Position numbers and translations under genes: made by a program. Below are positions 18,156 through 27,188 of a stretch of 64,000 nt of DNA, piece after piece (the stretch's first letter is position 1; each line of letters starts with the position of its first letter). The notes beneath the pieces were generated by a model. The model made no database searches, was not told where the DNA came from, and saw only the letters and a program-made list of their open reading frames with translations. Origin of the DNA: Sphingomonas trueperi (GTDB lineage Bacteria > Pseudomonadota > Alphaproteobacteria > Sphingomonadales > Sphingomonadaceae); the NCBI RefSeq assembly GCF_011927635.1, contig NZ_JAATJB010000002.1, forward strand, positions 434,001 to 498,000, given 5' to 3'.

Positions 18156-18929
18156 ATGTCCGACGCGCCGGTGCTGCTTGCGATGGAAGGCCATGTCGCG
18201 GTGGTGCAGCTGAACCGCCCCGACCGGCTCAACGCGCTCACCCCCGACATGCTCGACCTGCTCGCGGCGACGCTACGGCGCGCGGCGGAGGACGGGGCGC
18301 GGGCGGTGCTGCTCACCGGCGAGGGTCGGGCGTTCTGCGCGGGCGCGGACCTCACCGCCAGCGTCGGCATGCGCGATTCGGGCGAGGCGCTGCGGCGGCA
18401 CTATAATCCGGTGATCGCGACGATGGCCGAGCTGCCGATCCCGATCGTCGCCGCGGTCAACGGCGCGGCGGCCGGGGCAGGGGCCTCGATCGCGCTCGCC
18501 GCCGACATCGTGGTGATGGCGCAATCGGCCTATCTGCTGCTCGCCTTCGCCAATATCGGGCTGGTGCCCGATGCCGGCGCGACCTGGCTGATCGGCAAGG
18601 CGGCGGGCCGGGCGCGGCTGCTCGAGATGGCGCTGCTCGGCGAGCGGATGCTGGCCGAGGAGGCGCTGGCCAACGGCCTCGTCACGCGGGTGGTGGAAGA
18701 TGGCGGGCTGATGCAGGTGTCGCACGGGCTGGCGGCGAAGCTGGCGGGGATGCCCACCGTCGCGCTGGGGCTGATCCGCAAGCAGGTGAGCGTGGCGCTC
18801 TCGGGCACGCTGGCCGAGACGATGGAGATCGAGGCCGATCACCAGAGCATCGCCGCCAGGACCGACGATTGCCGCGAGGCGATTGCCGCATTCCTCGAAA
18901 AGCGCGAGGCGCATTTCACCGGCCACTGA
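18156..18929 (+). CDS. Enoyl-CoA hydratase/isomerase family protein, PaaG-like
   Basis: 257 residues, crotonase fold, with the CoA and oxyanion-hole motif AFCAGADLTAS near 58 and GAAAGAGASIALAAD near 105. The two glutamates of true enoyl-CoA hydratases (in GGCE and QPE) are replaced (GAGAS and AFANIG), while the aspartate of GLVPDAGATW matches the catalytic aspartate of PaaG, the ring-epoxide isomerase of phenylacetate degradation. An isomerase is therefore likelier than a hydratase. ATG 18156 is preferred to GTG 18150 because AAGGAG is 8 nt before it. No other paa gene is nearby, so its pathway is unknown. Confidence 0.82.
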   Translation: MSDAPVLLAMEGHVAVVQLNRPDRLNALTPDMLDLLAATLRRAAEDGARAVLLTGEGRAFCAGADLTASVGMRDSGEALRRHYNPVIATMAELPIPIVAAVNGAAAGAGASIALAADIVVMAQSAYLLLAFANIGLVPDAGATWLIGKAAGRARLLEMALLGERMLAEEALANGLVTRVVEDGGLMQVSHGLAAKLAGMPTVALGLIRKQVSVALSGTLAETMEIEADHQSIAARTDDCREAIAAFLEKREAHFTGH

Positions 18930-18968
18930 GCGACGCCACGAAATCGGTTCTCGGGCGTTACGAGGGCC

Positions 18969-19811
18969 ATGCAGACGCTCTGGTTCATTACCAATCCCAA
19001 TTCCGGCACCACCTCGCAGGCCAAGTGCGACGCGATGGAGGCGGTGTTCGAGGAACGCGGGCTGAGGCTCGCCGGCCGTACCGATTTCCCGCAGGACGCC
19101 CTGCCGGAGGGCGCTGCGCTCGATGCGGCGGGGGTGGATACGGTAGTGCTGTTCGCCGGCGACGGCACGATCAACGCGGCGCTGCGCGCGCTGGCCACGT
19201 GGGAAGGCGCCTTCCTGATCCTGCCCGGCGGGACGATGAACCTGCTGGCCAAGGCGCTGCACGACGAGACCGATCCGCACAAGATCATCCACGCCGCGCA
19301 TGGCTGCGACCGTCGCGTGGCGCTGCCCTATATCGTCGCGGGTGAGCATCGCGCGTTCGTCGGCCTGATCCTCGGCCCGGCGGCGAGCTGGTTCCGCGCA
19401 CGCGAGGTGGTCCGCAAAGGCCGGTTCGGGCGGCTGGCGGCGGCGGTGCGCGGCGCCTGGCGGAACACCTTCCACCGCCGGGGCGTGCGGGTGCAGGGCG
19501 CGCGCGCGCTCGGCGACAGCTACCAGGCAGTGTTCGTCACGCCGACGCTCGACGGACTGGAGGTCGCCGCGGTCGATGCGCGCGATTGGGGCTCCATCGC
19601 GCAGCTCGGCTGGGAATGGGTGACCGGCGACTGGGTCGCGGCGCGCGCGGTGACCGAAAGCCGAACCGAGCAGCTCACGCTCGCCGAGCGCAAGCCAGTA
19701 CTCGCCTTGTTCGACGGCGAGCCCGAGACGCTCGATCCCGGCACGACGATCCGCGCCGGGCGCAGCCTGGAGACGTTCATCGCCACCCGCGCGGAGGCGA
19801 CCGCCGCATGA
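18969..19811 (+). CDS. Diacylglycerol kinase-family lipid kinase
   Basis: 280 residues. The DAGK catalytic domain is visible as FITNPNSGT at the N-terminus, VVLFAGDGTINAALR (the GDG nucleotide-binding motif) near residue 56, and ILPGGTMNLLAKAL near 81; a beta-rich second domain ends FDGEPETLDPGTTIRAG. Members phosphorylate diacylglycerol, sphingosine-like or undecaprenol lipids at the membrane. The stop overlaps the start of the next gene by 4 nt (ATGA), so it is co-translated with a phosphoesterase. In a sphingolipid-making genus a sphingoid-base substrate is possible, but that is inference. Confidence 0.9.
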   Translation: MQTLWFITNPNSGTTSQAKCDAMEAVFEERGLRLAGRTDFPQDALPEGAALDAAGVDTVVLFAGDGTINAALRALATWEGAFLILPGGTMNLLAKALHDETDPHKIIHAAHGCDRRVALPYIVAGEHRAFVGLILGPAASWFRAREVVRKGRFGRLAAAVRGAWRNTFHRRGVRVQGARALGDSYQAVFVTPTLDGLEVAAVDARDWGSIAQLGWEWVTGDWVAARAVTESRTEQLTLAERKPVLALFDGEPETLDPGTTIRAGRSLETFIATRAEATAA

Positions 19812-20554
19812 CCCGCTTCTTCCATGTCAGCGACGTGCATTTCGGCCGCGAGAATCGCGAGGCGGTCGACTGGTTCAACGCCAGGGTACGCGACGAGATG
19901 CCCGCCGCGGTGATCATGACCGGCGATCTCACCATGCGCGCGCGCGCCAGGGAGTTCGCCGCCGCCGCCGAATGGCTGGAGAGCCTGGCGGTGCCGATCA
20001 CGGTGGAGGTAGGCAATCACGACCTGCCCTATTTCAATCCGTTCGCGCGGCTGGCGATGCCGTATCGCCGCTATCGCGCGCTGGAGCGGATGATCGAGCG
20101 CCCCCTCGACATTCGGGGCGTGTCGATCGTACCACTCAAGACCACCGCGCGCTTCCAGTTCCGCACCAATTGGTCGAAGGGCCATGTCAGCCGCCATGCG
20201 CTGCAGAAGTCGCTGGCGCTGGCCGAGGCCGTGCCGGCGGGCGGGGTGGTGTTCGTTGCCGCGCACCATCCGCTGGTGGAGGCGGGCACCCGCGCCACTT
20301 CCCGCACCCGCGGCGGGCGGCGGGCGCTGGAGGCGCTGGCCCAGGCCGGCGCCAATGCGGTGCTGACCGGGCATGTCCACGACCCGTTCGATATCGAGCA
20401 TCCCGTCGGCGAGCGCACGGTGCGGCTGATCGGGGCGGGTACGCTTTCCGAACGTACCCGCGACCAGCCGCCCTCGTTCAACGAGATCACCGTCGACGGC
20501 ACCAGCTTCTCCACCCGCGCCCGCTTCCTCGGCGAGCCGAGCGTCGCGCTCTAG
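19808..20554 (+). CDS. Metallophosphoesterase (calcineurin-like)
   Basis: 248 residues with the metal-binding blocks in order: HVSDVHFG (residues 6-13), TGDLT (39-43), GNHDL, AAHHPLVE and TGHVHDPF. This is the two-metal calcineurin-like phosphoesterase core, of the class III cyclic-nucleotide/Icc-like type. There is no signal peptide, so it is cytoplasmic. It overlaps the lipid kinase gene by 4 nt; kinase and phosphatase may act on the same phospholipid pathway. Its TAG stop is nested with the stop of the convergent DUF1501 gene in a shared CTAG at 20551-20554. Confidence 0.9.
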   Translation: MTRFFHVSDVHFGRENREAVDWFNARVRDEMPAAVIMTGDLTMRARAREFAAAAEWLESLAVPITVEVGNHDLPYFNPFARLAMPYRRYRALERMIERPLDIRGVSIVPLKTTARFQFRTNWSKGHVSRHALQKSLALAEAVPAGGVVFVAAHHPLVEAGTRATSRTRGGRRALEALAQAGANAVLTGHVHDPFDIEHPVGERTVRLIGAGTLSERTRDQPPSFNEITVDGTSFSTRARFLGEPSVAL

Positions 20555-21906
20555 CGGAACAGCGGCAAGGGGCCCCGCCCGGCGGTCGACCAGGTCTGCC
20601 AGTTGGGGAAGACATAGGGCAGGTCGGCATTGCTCACCCCGTGCCAGCGGGCGATGGCGCCGAGATATTCCTCCTGCGCGATCCCGGGGATGAAGCGGCC
20701 TTCGTTGGTGATGTCGTCGGCGCCGCCCAGCACCGGATCGGGATAGGTGCCGAAGATGCCGCCCTTGGCGACATCGCCGCCCATCACGAGGTGGTTGTTG
20801 CCCCAGGCATGATCGGTGCCGTTCTGCGCGTTGCTGGCATAGGTGCGGCCGAAGTCGCTCATCGTGAAGGTGGTGACGTTGGCGCCGACGCCCAGTGCCT
20901 TCATCGCGCGGTGGAAAGCGGCCATCGCGTCCGCCAGGGCGCCCAGCTGGTTCGCATGGTCGCCCGCAATGGGGCTGCCGGCGACTTGGTTGGCGTGATG
21001 GTCGAAGGTCGCCATGCTGAGCAGGAAGGTCTGGCGGCTATGGCCGAGCGTGCCGCGCGCCTCGATCATCTTGGCGGTGCCGAGCAGCTGCGCCGCGATG
21101 TCGCTGGTCAGCGCGCGGCCGTTCGCATCGACAAAATGGCGGGCGACGCTGTTCCCGCCCGACAATACGCTGTTGGCAAGATCGGCCTGTTCGAACGTGT
21201 CGCGCAGCGTCGTCTTGACGCCGTCCATGACCGGACCGCCCTCGCTGTCGGCCAGCAGCGCGGTTGCGAGGTTCTTCGCGGTATCCCGGGCGCTGTAGCC
21301 CGCGCGTCCGGGCAGGCCGGAGGCGGGGAGCACCAGCGGCACCGCGGTCTTGCCGATCAGCGCCAGCGTCGATCCGCTGAGCGAGATTAGCGGCGGCAGC
21401 CGACCGCCGGGCATGCGATCGGCCATGCGCCCCATGAAGCCGTCGCTGGCGGAGTCGCGGGCGCGGAGGCCCTGCCAGTGCGCCTGCTCGTCCGAATGGC
21501 TCATCAGGTTGCTAGGGCGCAGATCGGGCCGTGACAGGTACGTTGCCTTGGTCAACGGCGCGAACAGGGTCCCGGTATTGAGCACGAGCGATAGCGCGCC
21601 TTCGTCCCACACCGGGCGCAGTGCTGCCATTGCCGGGTGCAGCGCATAGCTGGCGTTGGTCAGCGGCGTCAGCGTGTTGCGGGGCAGGGCGACGGCGCCG
21701 CGCGCGGCCTGGTAGGTGGCGTGGCGGTCGTCGGTGGGCACCACCATGTTCCAGCCATCATTGCCGCCGTAGAGGAAGATGCCCACCATCGCCCGGTAGC
21801 TGCCGCTGGGAGCCGCGACGGCGGCGGTCCGGCCGAGCTGCGCCAGGGCGGCGGCCGCACCTGTGCCGGCGGTGAGGCGAACGAAATCGCGTCGGGAAAG
21901 CGTCAT
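20551..21906 (-). CDS. DUF1501 family protein with Tat signal
   Basis: 451 residues. The twin-arginine signal LSRRDFVRLTAG at the start leads into a sulfatase/alkaline-phosphatase-like domain (GIFLYGGNDGWNMVVP, NTGTLFAP, FTMSDFGRTYASN, DHAWGNNHLVMGG). DUF1501 proteins are exported, are nearly always paired with DUF1800 proteins as here (12-nt gap), and have no settled function. The stop codon overlaps that of the convergent phosphoesterase. Confidence 0.93.
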   Translation of the reverse strand: MTLSRRDFVRLTAGTGAAAALAQLGRTAAVAAPSGSYRAMVGIFLYGGNDGWNMVVPTDDRHATYQAARGAVALPRNTLTPLTNASYALHPAMAALRPVWDEGALSLVLNTGTLFAPLTKATYLSRPDLRPSNLMSHSDEQAHWQGLRARDSASDGFMGRMADRMPGGRLPPLISLSGSTLALIGKTAVPLVLPASGLPGRAGYSARDTAKNLATALLADSEGGPVMDGVKTTLRDTFEQADLANSVLSGGNSVARHFVDANGRALTSDIAAQLLGTAKMIEARGTLGHSRQTFLLSMATFDHHANQVAGSPIAGDHANQLGALADAMAAFHRAMKALGVGANVTTFTMSDFGRTYASNAQNGTDHAWGNNHLVMGGDVAKGGIFGTYPDPVLGGADDITNEGRFIPGIAQEEYLGAIARWHGVSNADLPYVFPNWQTWSTAGRGPLPLFR

Positions 21907-21918
21907 CGGATCGGTTCC

Positions 21919-23607
21919 TTACCGGTCGACCAGGAATTGCGGGCTGGAGGCGGCGATGAAGAGCAGCATCTGCGCGCGCTTGCGCGCACGGACTTGCAAA
22001 TTCTTGTCGTTAATGGCGAGTGCGGCCGTGCGCAGTGCGGCACGCTGGCCTGGCGTAATGCTATTGCCTAGCAATAACACATCTACCGCGGCGACCATGG
22101 CATCGACATTGTCGCCGAAGGACGCCCAGGTGGCCCAGGCGAAGCGGGTTCCCGAAGCGGCGCCAAAACCGGTAGGGGCCTTGAACTCAGCGGTCGCTAC
22201 GTCGCTGCGCACCGTCCATTCGTACATCATGTTGTGGAGGCGCAGCACCGTGCTGCTGTTGAGCAGCTTCGATGCCGGGTTGTAGAGGGTAGCGCTGCCC
22301 TGCAGCGGATAGTCGATCGGATAGAAGTTGAACACCGAGGGCGCGTTCATCACCGGCTGACCGAGGCTGGTATCGCGCATGGCAAAGGCGAAGCCGTCGG
22401 TGGTCATGCCGATCGCGCGGGCCAGCGAGACCATCGCCAGCACCGGCTCCTTCAGCTTGCCGCGATCCTGGCGAGGCGCGGTGCGCGCCTCGGGGTCGGT
22501 GAGGATCGCGCGGACGACGGCCTTCAGGTCGCCGCGGACGCCCTGACCGTTGTTGGCGAACACTGCCGCCACCCGTCCGATATAGTTGGGACTGGGGTTG
22601 GCGGTCACCAGATGGACGATCAGGTGGCGCGACACGAAGGGCGCGGTGGAAGGATGGTCGAACGCGGCGTCCACCACCGCATCGACGCTCGCTTCCTGGC
22701 TCGCGCCGGCCGGCACGCGGATGCCGAGGAACCGCTTCTCGCCGGCATCGTAGCGATCCGGCACCGGGATCATCGGCTTCACGTCGTCCCCGGCCAGCTG
22801 GTTGGTGATCGGCGCGTTGCCGATCCGGGCGCGGTCCCACCCGGTCAATGCGCGGGCGACGCCACGAATGTCGTCGGGGCCATAATTGGGGACGGTCCCC
22901 CCAGTGGCGTCGCGGCGCGGCGTGCCATTCTGGTTGAGCATGTTGGGGCCCATCGAGAACAGCTGCAACAGCTCTCGTGCGTAGTTCTCGGACGGGGCGG
23001 TCTTGTTGCTCCCCGCCATGTTGAGATAGCGGCCCATATAGGGATTGAGCGTCACCGCCTTGAGCAGCGTGCGGTAATTGCCGAAGGCGTTGTCGAGGAA
23101 CAGCTGGTTGAACGCGGCGATTCCCGCGGCGGAGCGCACTTCCTGTTCGGAGGCGACGATCATCTGCGAAAGCGCGAATGCCACGCGCTGGCGCAACTGG
23201 TCCGGTGCGGAAACGGCGTTCGCGTAGAAGCGCATCGCCACCGGCGTGCGGCTGAAATAGCGGCGATTGCAGGGGACGTCCTTGCAATAGTCGATCCGCC
23301 GCGCCACGGCGAGATCGGCATAGGTGCTGCCGCTGGCGGCGAATTGCTGGTTGAGCCAGCCCTCGGTACCCAGCTTCGAGATCTGCTCGAGCACCTGCGG
23401 CGTCGGCCCGAAGGTGGTCTGTCGCGCCAGGCGGATGCCGTCGGTCACCTGCGATTGCGCCGGCGACATGCCGGCATTGGCGGCGGAAAGATCGACCAGT
23501 CCGCTGGTCATCCGGCTGTCCGCCAGGTTGATGTTGTCGCTGCTGCCGTCGCAAGCCGACAGCAGGCCCGCCGCGCCAAGCGCAGCTGCCGTCCATATCC
23601 GTCGCAT
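21919..23607 (-). CDS. DUF1800 family lipoprotein
   Basis: 562 residues. Lipoprotein signal with lipobox LLSAC (Cys19), then the DUF1800 region: ARQTTFGPTPQVLEQI near 62, FALSQMIVAS, NYARELLQLFSMGPN near 215, and a C-terminal VFNFYPIDYPLQGS segment. It is the standard partner of the DUF1501 protein encoded 12 nt downstream. The pair is exported and widely conserved, but the biochemical role is not known. The promoter should lie in 23608-23700. Confidence 0.93.
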   Translation of the reverse strand: MRRIWTAAALGAAGLLSACDGSSDNINLADSRMTSGLVDLSAANAGMSPAQSQVTDGIRLARQTTFGPTPQVLEQISKLGTEGWLNQQFAASGSTYADLAVARRIDYCKDVPCNRRYFSRTPVAMRFYANAVSAPDQLRQRVAFALSQMIVASEQEVRSAAGIAAFNQLFLDNAFGNYRTLLKAVTLNPYMGRYLNMAGSNKTAPSENYARELLQLFSMGPNMLNQNGTPRRDATGGTVPNYGPDDIRGVARALTGWDRARIGNAPITNQLAGDDVKPMIPVPDRYDAGEKRFLGIRVPAGASQEASVDAVVDAAFDHPSTAPFVSRHLIVHLVTANPSPNYIGRVAAVFANNGQGVRGDLKAVVRAILTDPEARTAPRQDRGKLKEPVLAMVSLARAIGMTTDGFAFAMRDTSLGQPVMNAPSVFNFYPIDYPLQGSATLYNPASKLLNSSTVLRLHNMMYEWTVRSDVATAEFKAPTGFGAASGTRFAWATWASFGDNVDAMVAAVDVLLLGNSITPGQRAALRTAALAINDKNLQVRARKRAQMLLFIAASSPQFLVDR

Positions 23608-23972
23608 GTTCTTGAATTCCCCGCCCGCAGGTTTTGCCGCGTTGCACCCAAGCTTTACGGGCTAGCGGTTTTTTAAGGAAGACCTGTCCCAGAGTGGGAT
23701 ATCTGCAACTCTTAGCACAATGTCGGTTTTCAGGGGAACGATGCGACATCGTATCGAAATTCGCTGCGGCGGGCCGTTGCGAGTCCACGGCGATCGTTCG
23801 GGAACTTGTGCATCCGACGCGCGTCTCACGACGTAGTCGTGTGCCGATGCGGGATCTGGCTGGCGCAGTCGAACGAGCGGGCCTTGCCCATTTTGAGCTG
23901 CGGTGCACCATTTCGGGTAAGGGCGGGCGGCCGCCCGCGACGATATCTTGGTGCCTTTCGCGGTCGCCCACG
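23608..23972. other. Gene-free stretch between DUF1800 and the rpsI terminator
   Basis: About 365 nt. It should contain the promoter of the leftward DUF1800 gene; an AT-rich patch around 23666-23680 is the most likely place, but I cannot name clear hexamers. A 5-bp inverted repeat CGATG-CGA-CATCG lies near 23740-23752. I see no convincing coding frame. Confidence 0.4.
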
Positions 23973-24001
23973 AAAAAGGGCGGCCCGTTGCCGGACCGCC
24001 C
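23973..24001 (-). terminator. Rho-independent terminator of rplM-rpsI
   Basis: On the minus strand GGGCGGTCCG pairs with CGGGCCGCCC (10 bp with one T-G wobble) across a GCAA tetraloop, followed directly by five Ts. It starts 27 nt after the rpsI stop. Confidence 0.85.
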
Positions 24002-24028
24002 CAATTTCCTTGGCCGAAGCCGAGACGC

Positions 24029-24598
24029 TTAGCGCTTGGAGAACTGGAAGCTGCGGCGGGCCTTCGCCTTGCCGTACTTCTTACGCTCGACGGCGCGGCT
24101 GTCGCGGGTCAGGAAGCCGGCCTTCTTCACCGGGGCGCGCAGCACCGGCTCATACTTGGTCAGCGCCTGCGAGATGCCGTGCTTCACGGCACCGGCCTGG
24201 CCCGAGAGGCCGCCGCCCTTGACGGTGCAGATCACGTCATACTGGCCCTCACGCTCGGCGACACCGAACGGCTGGTTGATGACGAGACGCAGCGTCGGAC
24301 GCGCGAAATAGATTTCCTGGTCACGACCGTTGATCGTGATCTTGCCGGTTCCCGGCTTCAGCCACACGCGGGCGACGGCGTCCTTACGACGGCCGGTGGC
24401 ATAGGCGCGGCCATACTGGTCCAGCTCCTGCGCACGCAGCGGCGTGGTCGGGGCGGCCGGCTCGTCGATCTGGCCGGCGAGATAGGCGTCGGCAGCGGCG
24501 GCAGCAGCCGGAGCGGCGGCCTGGCCTTCGGTCGGCGCGGCGGGCTGCTGGCCCAGCGCTGCGCCCAGGTCGGAAAGCGACTGGCGGTTGTCAGACAT
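24029..24598 (-). CDS. rpsI: 30S ribosomal protein S9
   Basis: 189 residues, longer than the usual 130. The C-terminal two-thirds is canonical S9 ([45 protein letters not shown]; ending with [11 protein letters not shown], whose basic tail reaches the P-site tRNA). The first 60 or so residues are a low-complexity Ala/Pro/Gln-rich extension. The ATG overlaps the TAA of rplM by one base (TAATG), so the two are coupled, and a strong terminator follows. Confidence 0.97.
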   Translation of the reverse strand: MSDNRQSLSDLGAALGQQPAAPTEGQAAAPAAAAAADAYLAGQIDEPAAPTTPLRAQELDQYGRAYATGRRKDAVARVWLKPGTGKITINGRDQEIYFARPTLRLVINQPFGVAEREGQYDVICTVKGGGLSGQAGAVKHGISQALTKYEPVLRAPVKKAGFLTRDSRAVERKKYGKAKARRSFQFSKR

Positions 24599-25077
24599 TA
24601 TGCACCCACCTTGTTCTTGCGGCTCATGCCGGCGATGTCGAGAACCTCGGGGTTCTGAGCTTCATGCGGATGCTCCGAACCGGCGAAGATGCGCAGGTTG
24701 CGCATCTGCTGGCGGCCGAGCGGGCCGCGCGGGATCATGCGCTCCACGGCCTTCTCCAGAACGCGCTCCGGGAAGCGGCCTTCGAGAACCTTGGCGGCGG
24801 TGACGCCCTTGATGCCGCCCGCATAGCCGGTGTGCTTGTAGTACACCTTCTGGCCGAGCTTCTTGCCGGTGAAACGGATCTTGTCCGCGTTGATCACGAT
24901 GACATTGTCACCGCAGTCGACGTGCGGGGTGAAGCTGGTCTTGTGCTTGCCGCGCAGGACGTTCGCGATCACCACCGCTGCACGACCGACGACGAGCCCT
25001 TCGGCGTCGACGATGTGCCACTTCTTCTCCACCTCGGCCGGCTTGGCCGACTTGGTGGTCTTCATCAGCGCCTTCAT
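24598..25077 (-). CDS. rplM: 50S ribosomal protein L13
   Basis: 159 residues from the ATG at 25077, with GAAAGG upstream; a second ATG four codons in (25065) is an alternative. Typical L13 blocks are [55 protein letters not shown] and [18 protein letters not shown]. First gene of the rplM-rpsI operon, overlapping rpsI by one base. The transcript leader lies in 25078-25213. Confidence 0.97.
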   Translation of the reverse strand: MKALMKTTKSAKPAEVEKKWHIVDAEGLVVGRAAVVIANVLRGKHKTSFTPHVDCGDNVIVINADKIRFTGKKLGQKVYYKHTGYAGGIKGVTAAKVLEGRFPERVLEKAVERMIPRGPLGRQQMRNLRIFAGSEHPHEAQNPEVLDIAGMSRKNKVGA

Positions 25078-25213
25078 GGCCTGTGACCTTTCGCGTAGGA
25101 AATGCATACGCGCCACCGTTGCCGGCAGCGCGATTGATGCCCCTCTGACGATTTGGGGCCTGAAAGTCAAGAAATGCGTGGGTTTGCTGACGGGTAAAAT
25201 GATACCTGTCGGT

Positions 25214-25528
25214 TCAGCGTGTCTCGTCGGCGATCCAGCGGGCGACGGCGGCGCCCGCCTCGACCGGCCATTGTTCGATCACCGGCAGGTCATAGTCATG
25301 GATCGCGGCGATCCGCTCGCGGAGGCGCAGCGCGAGGGCAGGGCGGGTCTTGAACAGCGCGGGGACTTCCTCGCCACGCTCGATGCCACCCTGCCAGCGA
25401 TAGATCGAGATGCAGGGCGCGAGGAGGTTGACGCAGGCCGCGAGCTGCTCCGCCAGCACGGTCTCCGCCACGCGCTCGGCATCGGCGCGGCTGGCGAAGG
25501 TGACGTAGAGCAGCGCGGTGTCGCTCAC
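25214..25528 (-). CDS. cutA: Divalent cation tolerance protein CutA
   Basis: 104 residues, the family size. The sequence [52 protein letters not shown] and [16 protein letters not shown] is the trimeric, ferredoxin-like CutA1 fold. The start is GTG at 25528, whose last two bases begin the TGA of ctaA (GTGA overlap), so expression is coupled to haem A synthase. Its physiological role is debated beyond copper tolerance in E. coli. Confidence 0.93.
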   Translation of the reverse strand: MSDTALLYVTFASRADAERVAETVLAEQLAACVNLLAPCISIYRWQGGIERGEEVPALFKTRPALALRLRERIAAIHDYDLPVIEQWPVEAGAAVARWIADETR

Positions 25529-26553
25529 CGGGTGCGGCCGACGGCGTGGACGCCCCATACCGTGGCGCACACCAGCAGCGCGCCGACCAGCTGGTGGGTG
25601 GCGGCCAGGTGGAGGTTCACCCCGGTCATCACGGTCGCGATGCCGAGCAGGATCTGGATGCCGAACGCCGAGTGGATCGCGATCGAGGCGCGGCGATCAC
25701 CGGCAGCCTTGGCCTTGCGGGCGAGGACGATTAGGCCGGCGACCACGACCCAGGCCCACCAGCGGTGGATGAAGTGGACGATTGCCGGATCGTAGAGCGC
25801 GGCATGGAGCGGGCTCTCGCCGATCTGGGTGACACCGGGGAAGAAATGGTCGTTCATCAGCGGCCACTGGTTGGTGACCAGCCCCGCATCGAGGCCTGCT
25901 ACCAGCGCCCCGTAGAAGAGCTGGACCGCCAGCAGTACCAGCACGCCCGCGCCGAGCCCGGTCAGTCGGGCAGGGCGCTCGGCATGGTTGGCGGCAAGCG
26001 CGCGCAGGTCGAGCATCGTCCAGACGATGCCGCCCAGCGTGAACAGCGCGGTCATCAGGTGGGTCGCCAGCCAGAAATGGCTAACCGAGGTGCGGGTGTG
26101 GTTGAGCCCCGACTTCACCATCCACCAGCCGAACGCGCCCTGCAGCCCGCCTAGCGCGAGCAGCGCGACCAGCCGCCAGCCATAGCCCTGCGGGATCTGC
26201 TTGCGGACGGCGAACCACAGCAGCGGCAGCGCGAACACCATGCCGATCAGCCGGCCGAGCAGGCGGTGGATATATTCCCAGAAGAAGATGCTCTTGAACC
26301 CGCCGAGCGTCATGCCCTGGTTGAGCTGCTCATACTGGCCGATCTGCTTGTAGTGGTCGAACTCGGCCTGCCACTGCGCGTCGTTGAGCGGGGGCACGAT
26401 GCCGGAGATTGGCTTCCATTCGGTGATCGACAGGCCCGATTCGGTGAGCCGGGTAATGCCCCCGACCACGACCATCGCGACGATCATCGCGGCGACGACG
26501 AACAGCCAGTGCGCGAGCGCGCGGGGGCGGGCGGTGAGGGGAAGGATGGTCAT
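25525..26553 (-). CDS. ctaA: Haem A synthase (COX15/CtaA)
   Basis: 342 residues from ATG 26553 (an in-frame GTG three codons earlier has no better ribosome site). Eight predicted membrane helices. Conserved haem-ligand histidines and motifs: VGGITRLTESGLSITEWKP, EYIHRLLGRLIG, GLNHTRTSVSHFWLATHL, FIHRWWAW and LHLAATHQL. It oxidises haem O to haem A for cytochrome aa3 oxidase in the inner membrane. This is the type 2 (alphaproteobacterial/mitochondrial) form, which lacks the cysteine pairs of the Bacillus enzyme. Overlaps cutA by 4 nt. Confidence 0.95.
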   Translation of the reverse strand: MTILPLTARPRALAHWLFVVAAMIVAMVVVGGITRLTESGLSITEWKPISGIVPPLNDAQWQAEFDHYKQIGQYEQLNQGMTLGGFKSIFFWEYIHRLLGRLIGMVFALPLLWFAVRKQIPQGYGWRLVALLALGGLQGAFGWWMVKSGLNHTRTSVSHFWLATHLMTALFTLGGIVWTMLDLRALAANHAERPARLTGLGAGVLVLLAVQLFYGALVAGLDAGLVTNQWPLMNDHFFPGVTQIGESPLHAALYDPAIVHFIHRWWAWVVVAGLIVLARKAKAAGDRRASIAIHSAFGIQILLGIATVMTGVNLHLAATHQLVGALLVCATVWGVHAVGRTR

Positions 26554-26595
26554 TTTCAGCACGTACCGCGATGTACGCGCTCGGGGAAGCGGGCG

Positions 26596-26820
26596 CTAGC
26601 TGCCGGTTTGTGGACTTTCGGGAAGCGCAGGCGGCGTAGGCGGTGCTGCGGGCTGGCGTCTCATCGCGATGTCGATCAGCGTCTCAAGCCGGATCACCCG
26701 CTCGCGCGTCTCGATTGAATGGCGGCGGGCTTCCTCGGCGGTGGTCAGCGCCTGCTCGACCTTGTGCTGGAGCAGCGCGACCTGCTGGAGCGCGCGTAGC
26801 GCATCGGTCCAGAAGCTCAC
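26596..26820 (-). CDS. Small coiled-coil protein, partner of the ribbon-helix-helix protein
   Basis: 74 residues. GTG start at 26820 overlaps the stop of the upstream gene (GTGA). The first 55 residues look like an amphipathic, probably coiled-coil helix (LRALQQVALLQHKVEQAL; RVIRLETLIDIAMRRQ) and the tail is proline-rich (PAAPPTPPALPE). I know no characterised relative. Tight coupling to a DNA-binding-like protein suggests the two work together. Confidence 0.65.
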   Translation of the reverse strand: MSFWTDALRALQQVALLQHKVEQALTTAEEARRHSIETRERVIRLETLIDIAMRRQPAAPPTPPALPESPQTGS

Positions 26821-27188
26821 TGGCGCGCCCAGCCGGAAAGGGCAGTGGACAGCGCATCCCAGTCGATTGAGGTATCGGTCAGCAGCTGTTCGCGGACCTC
26901 GGCGCGATACGCCTCCTCGTCGAACGCGGTGGCGGCGGCGCGCGCAGCTTCGAGCTGGGCAAAGGCCGCGTCCGTGCGGGCATTGGCCTGTTCGAGCTGG
27001 GCGAGCAGGTCGCGCATCAGCGCCATCTCGGCGTCGGTCGGCTCGGTATAGCGTTCGGCGGCGGTGCGCATGAAGTCGCTGACCGTCATGTCCGCCGCTT
27101 CCGCATTGGCGGAAATGCGCCGTTTTTCCTCGGGCGATACCAGCACGACAACGCGGCTGGAGCGAGTCTGGGGAAGCTGCGTAGCCAT
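26817..27188 (-). CDS. Ribbon-helix-helix-like DNA-binding protein
   Basis: 123 residues from ATG 27188; in-frame ATGs also occur at 27194 and 27200, and none has a clear ribosome site. Residues 11-47 (SSRVVVLVSPEEKRRISANAE, then DMTVSDFMRTAAERY) read as a beta strand and two helices of a ribbon-helix-helix domain, like DUF1778/MobC-type proteins. Residues 52-95 are helical and the end is acidic. It overlaps the downstream coiled-coil gene by 4 nt. A 10-bp direct repeat lies exactly over its start, a likely self-regulating operator. An antitoxin role is conceivable, but the partner does not resemble a known toxin. Confidence 0.7.
   Translation of the reverse strand: MATQLPQTRSSRVVVLVSPEEKRRISANAEAADMTVSDFMRTAAERYTEPTDAEMALMRDLLAQLEQANARTDAAFAQLEAARAAATAFDEEAYRAEVREQLLTDTSIDWDALSTALSGWARQ

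Noticed and set aside
16497..18194. N-terminal extension of the large receptor to 1484 codons
   Set aside because: It runs through the promoter region and antisense to the ferredoxin reductase; the signal peptide and ribosome site show the start is at 16496.
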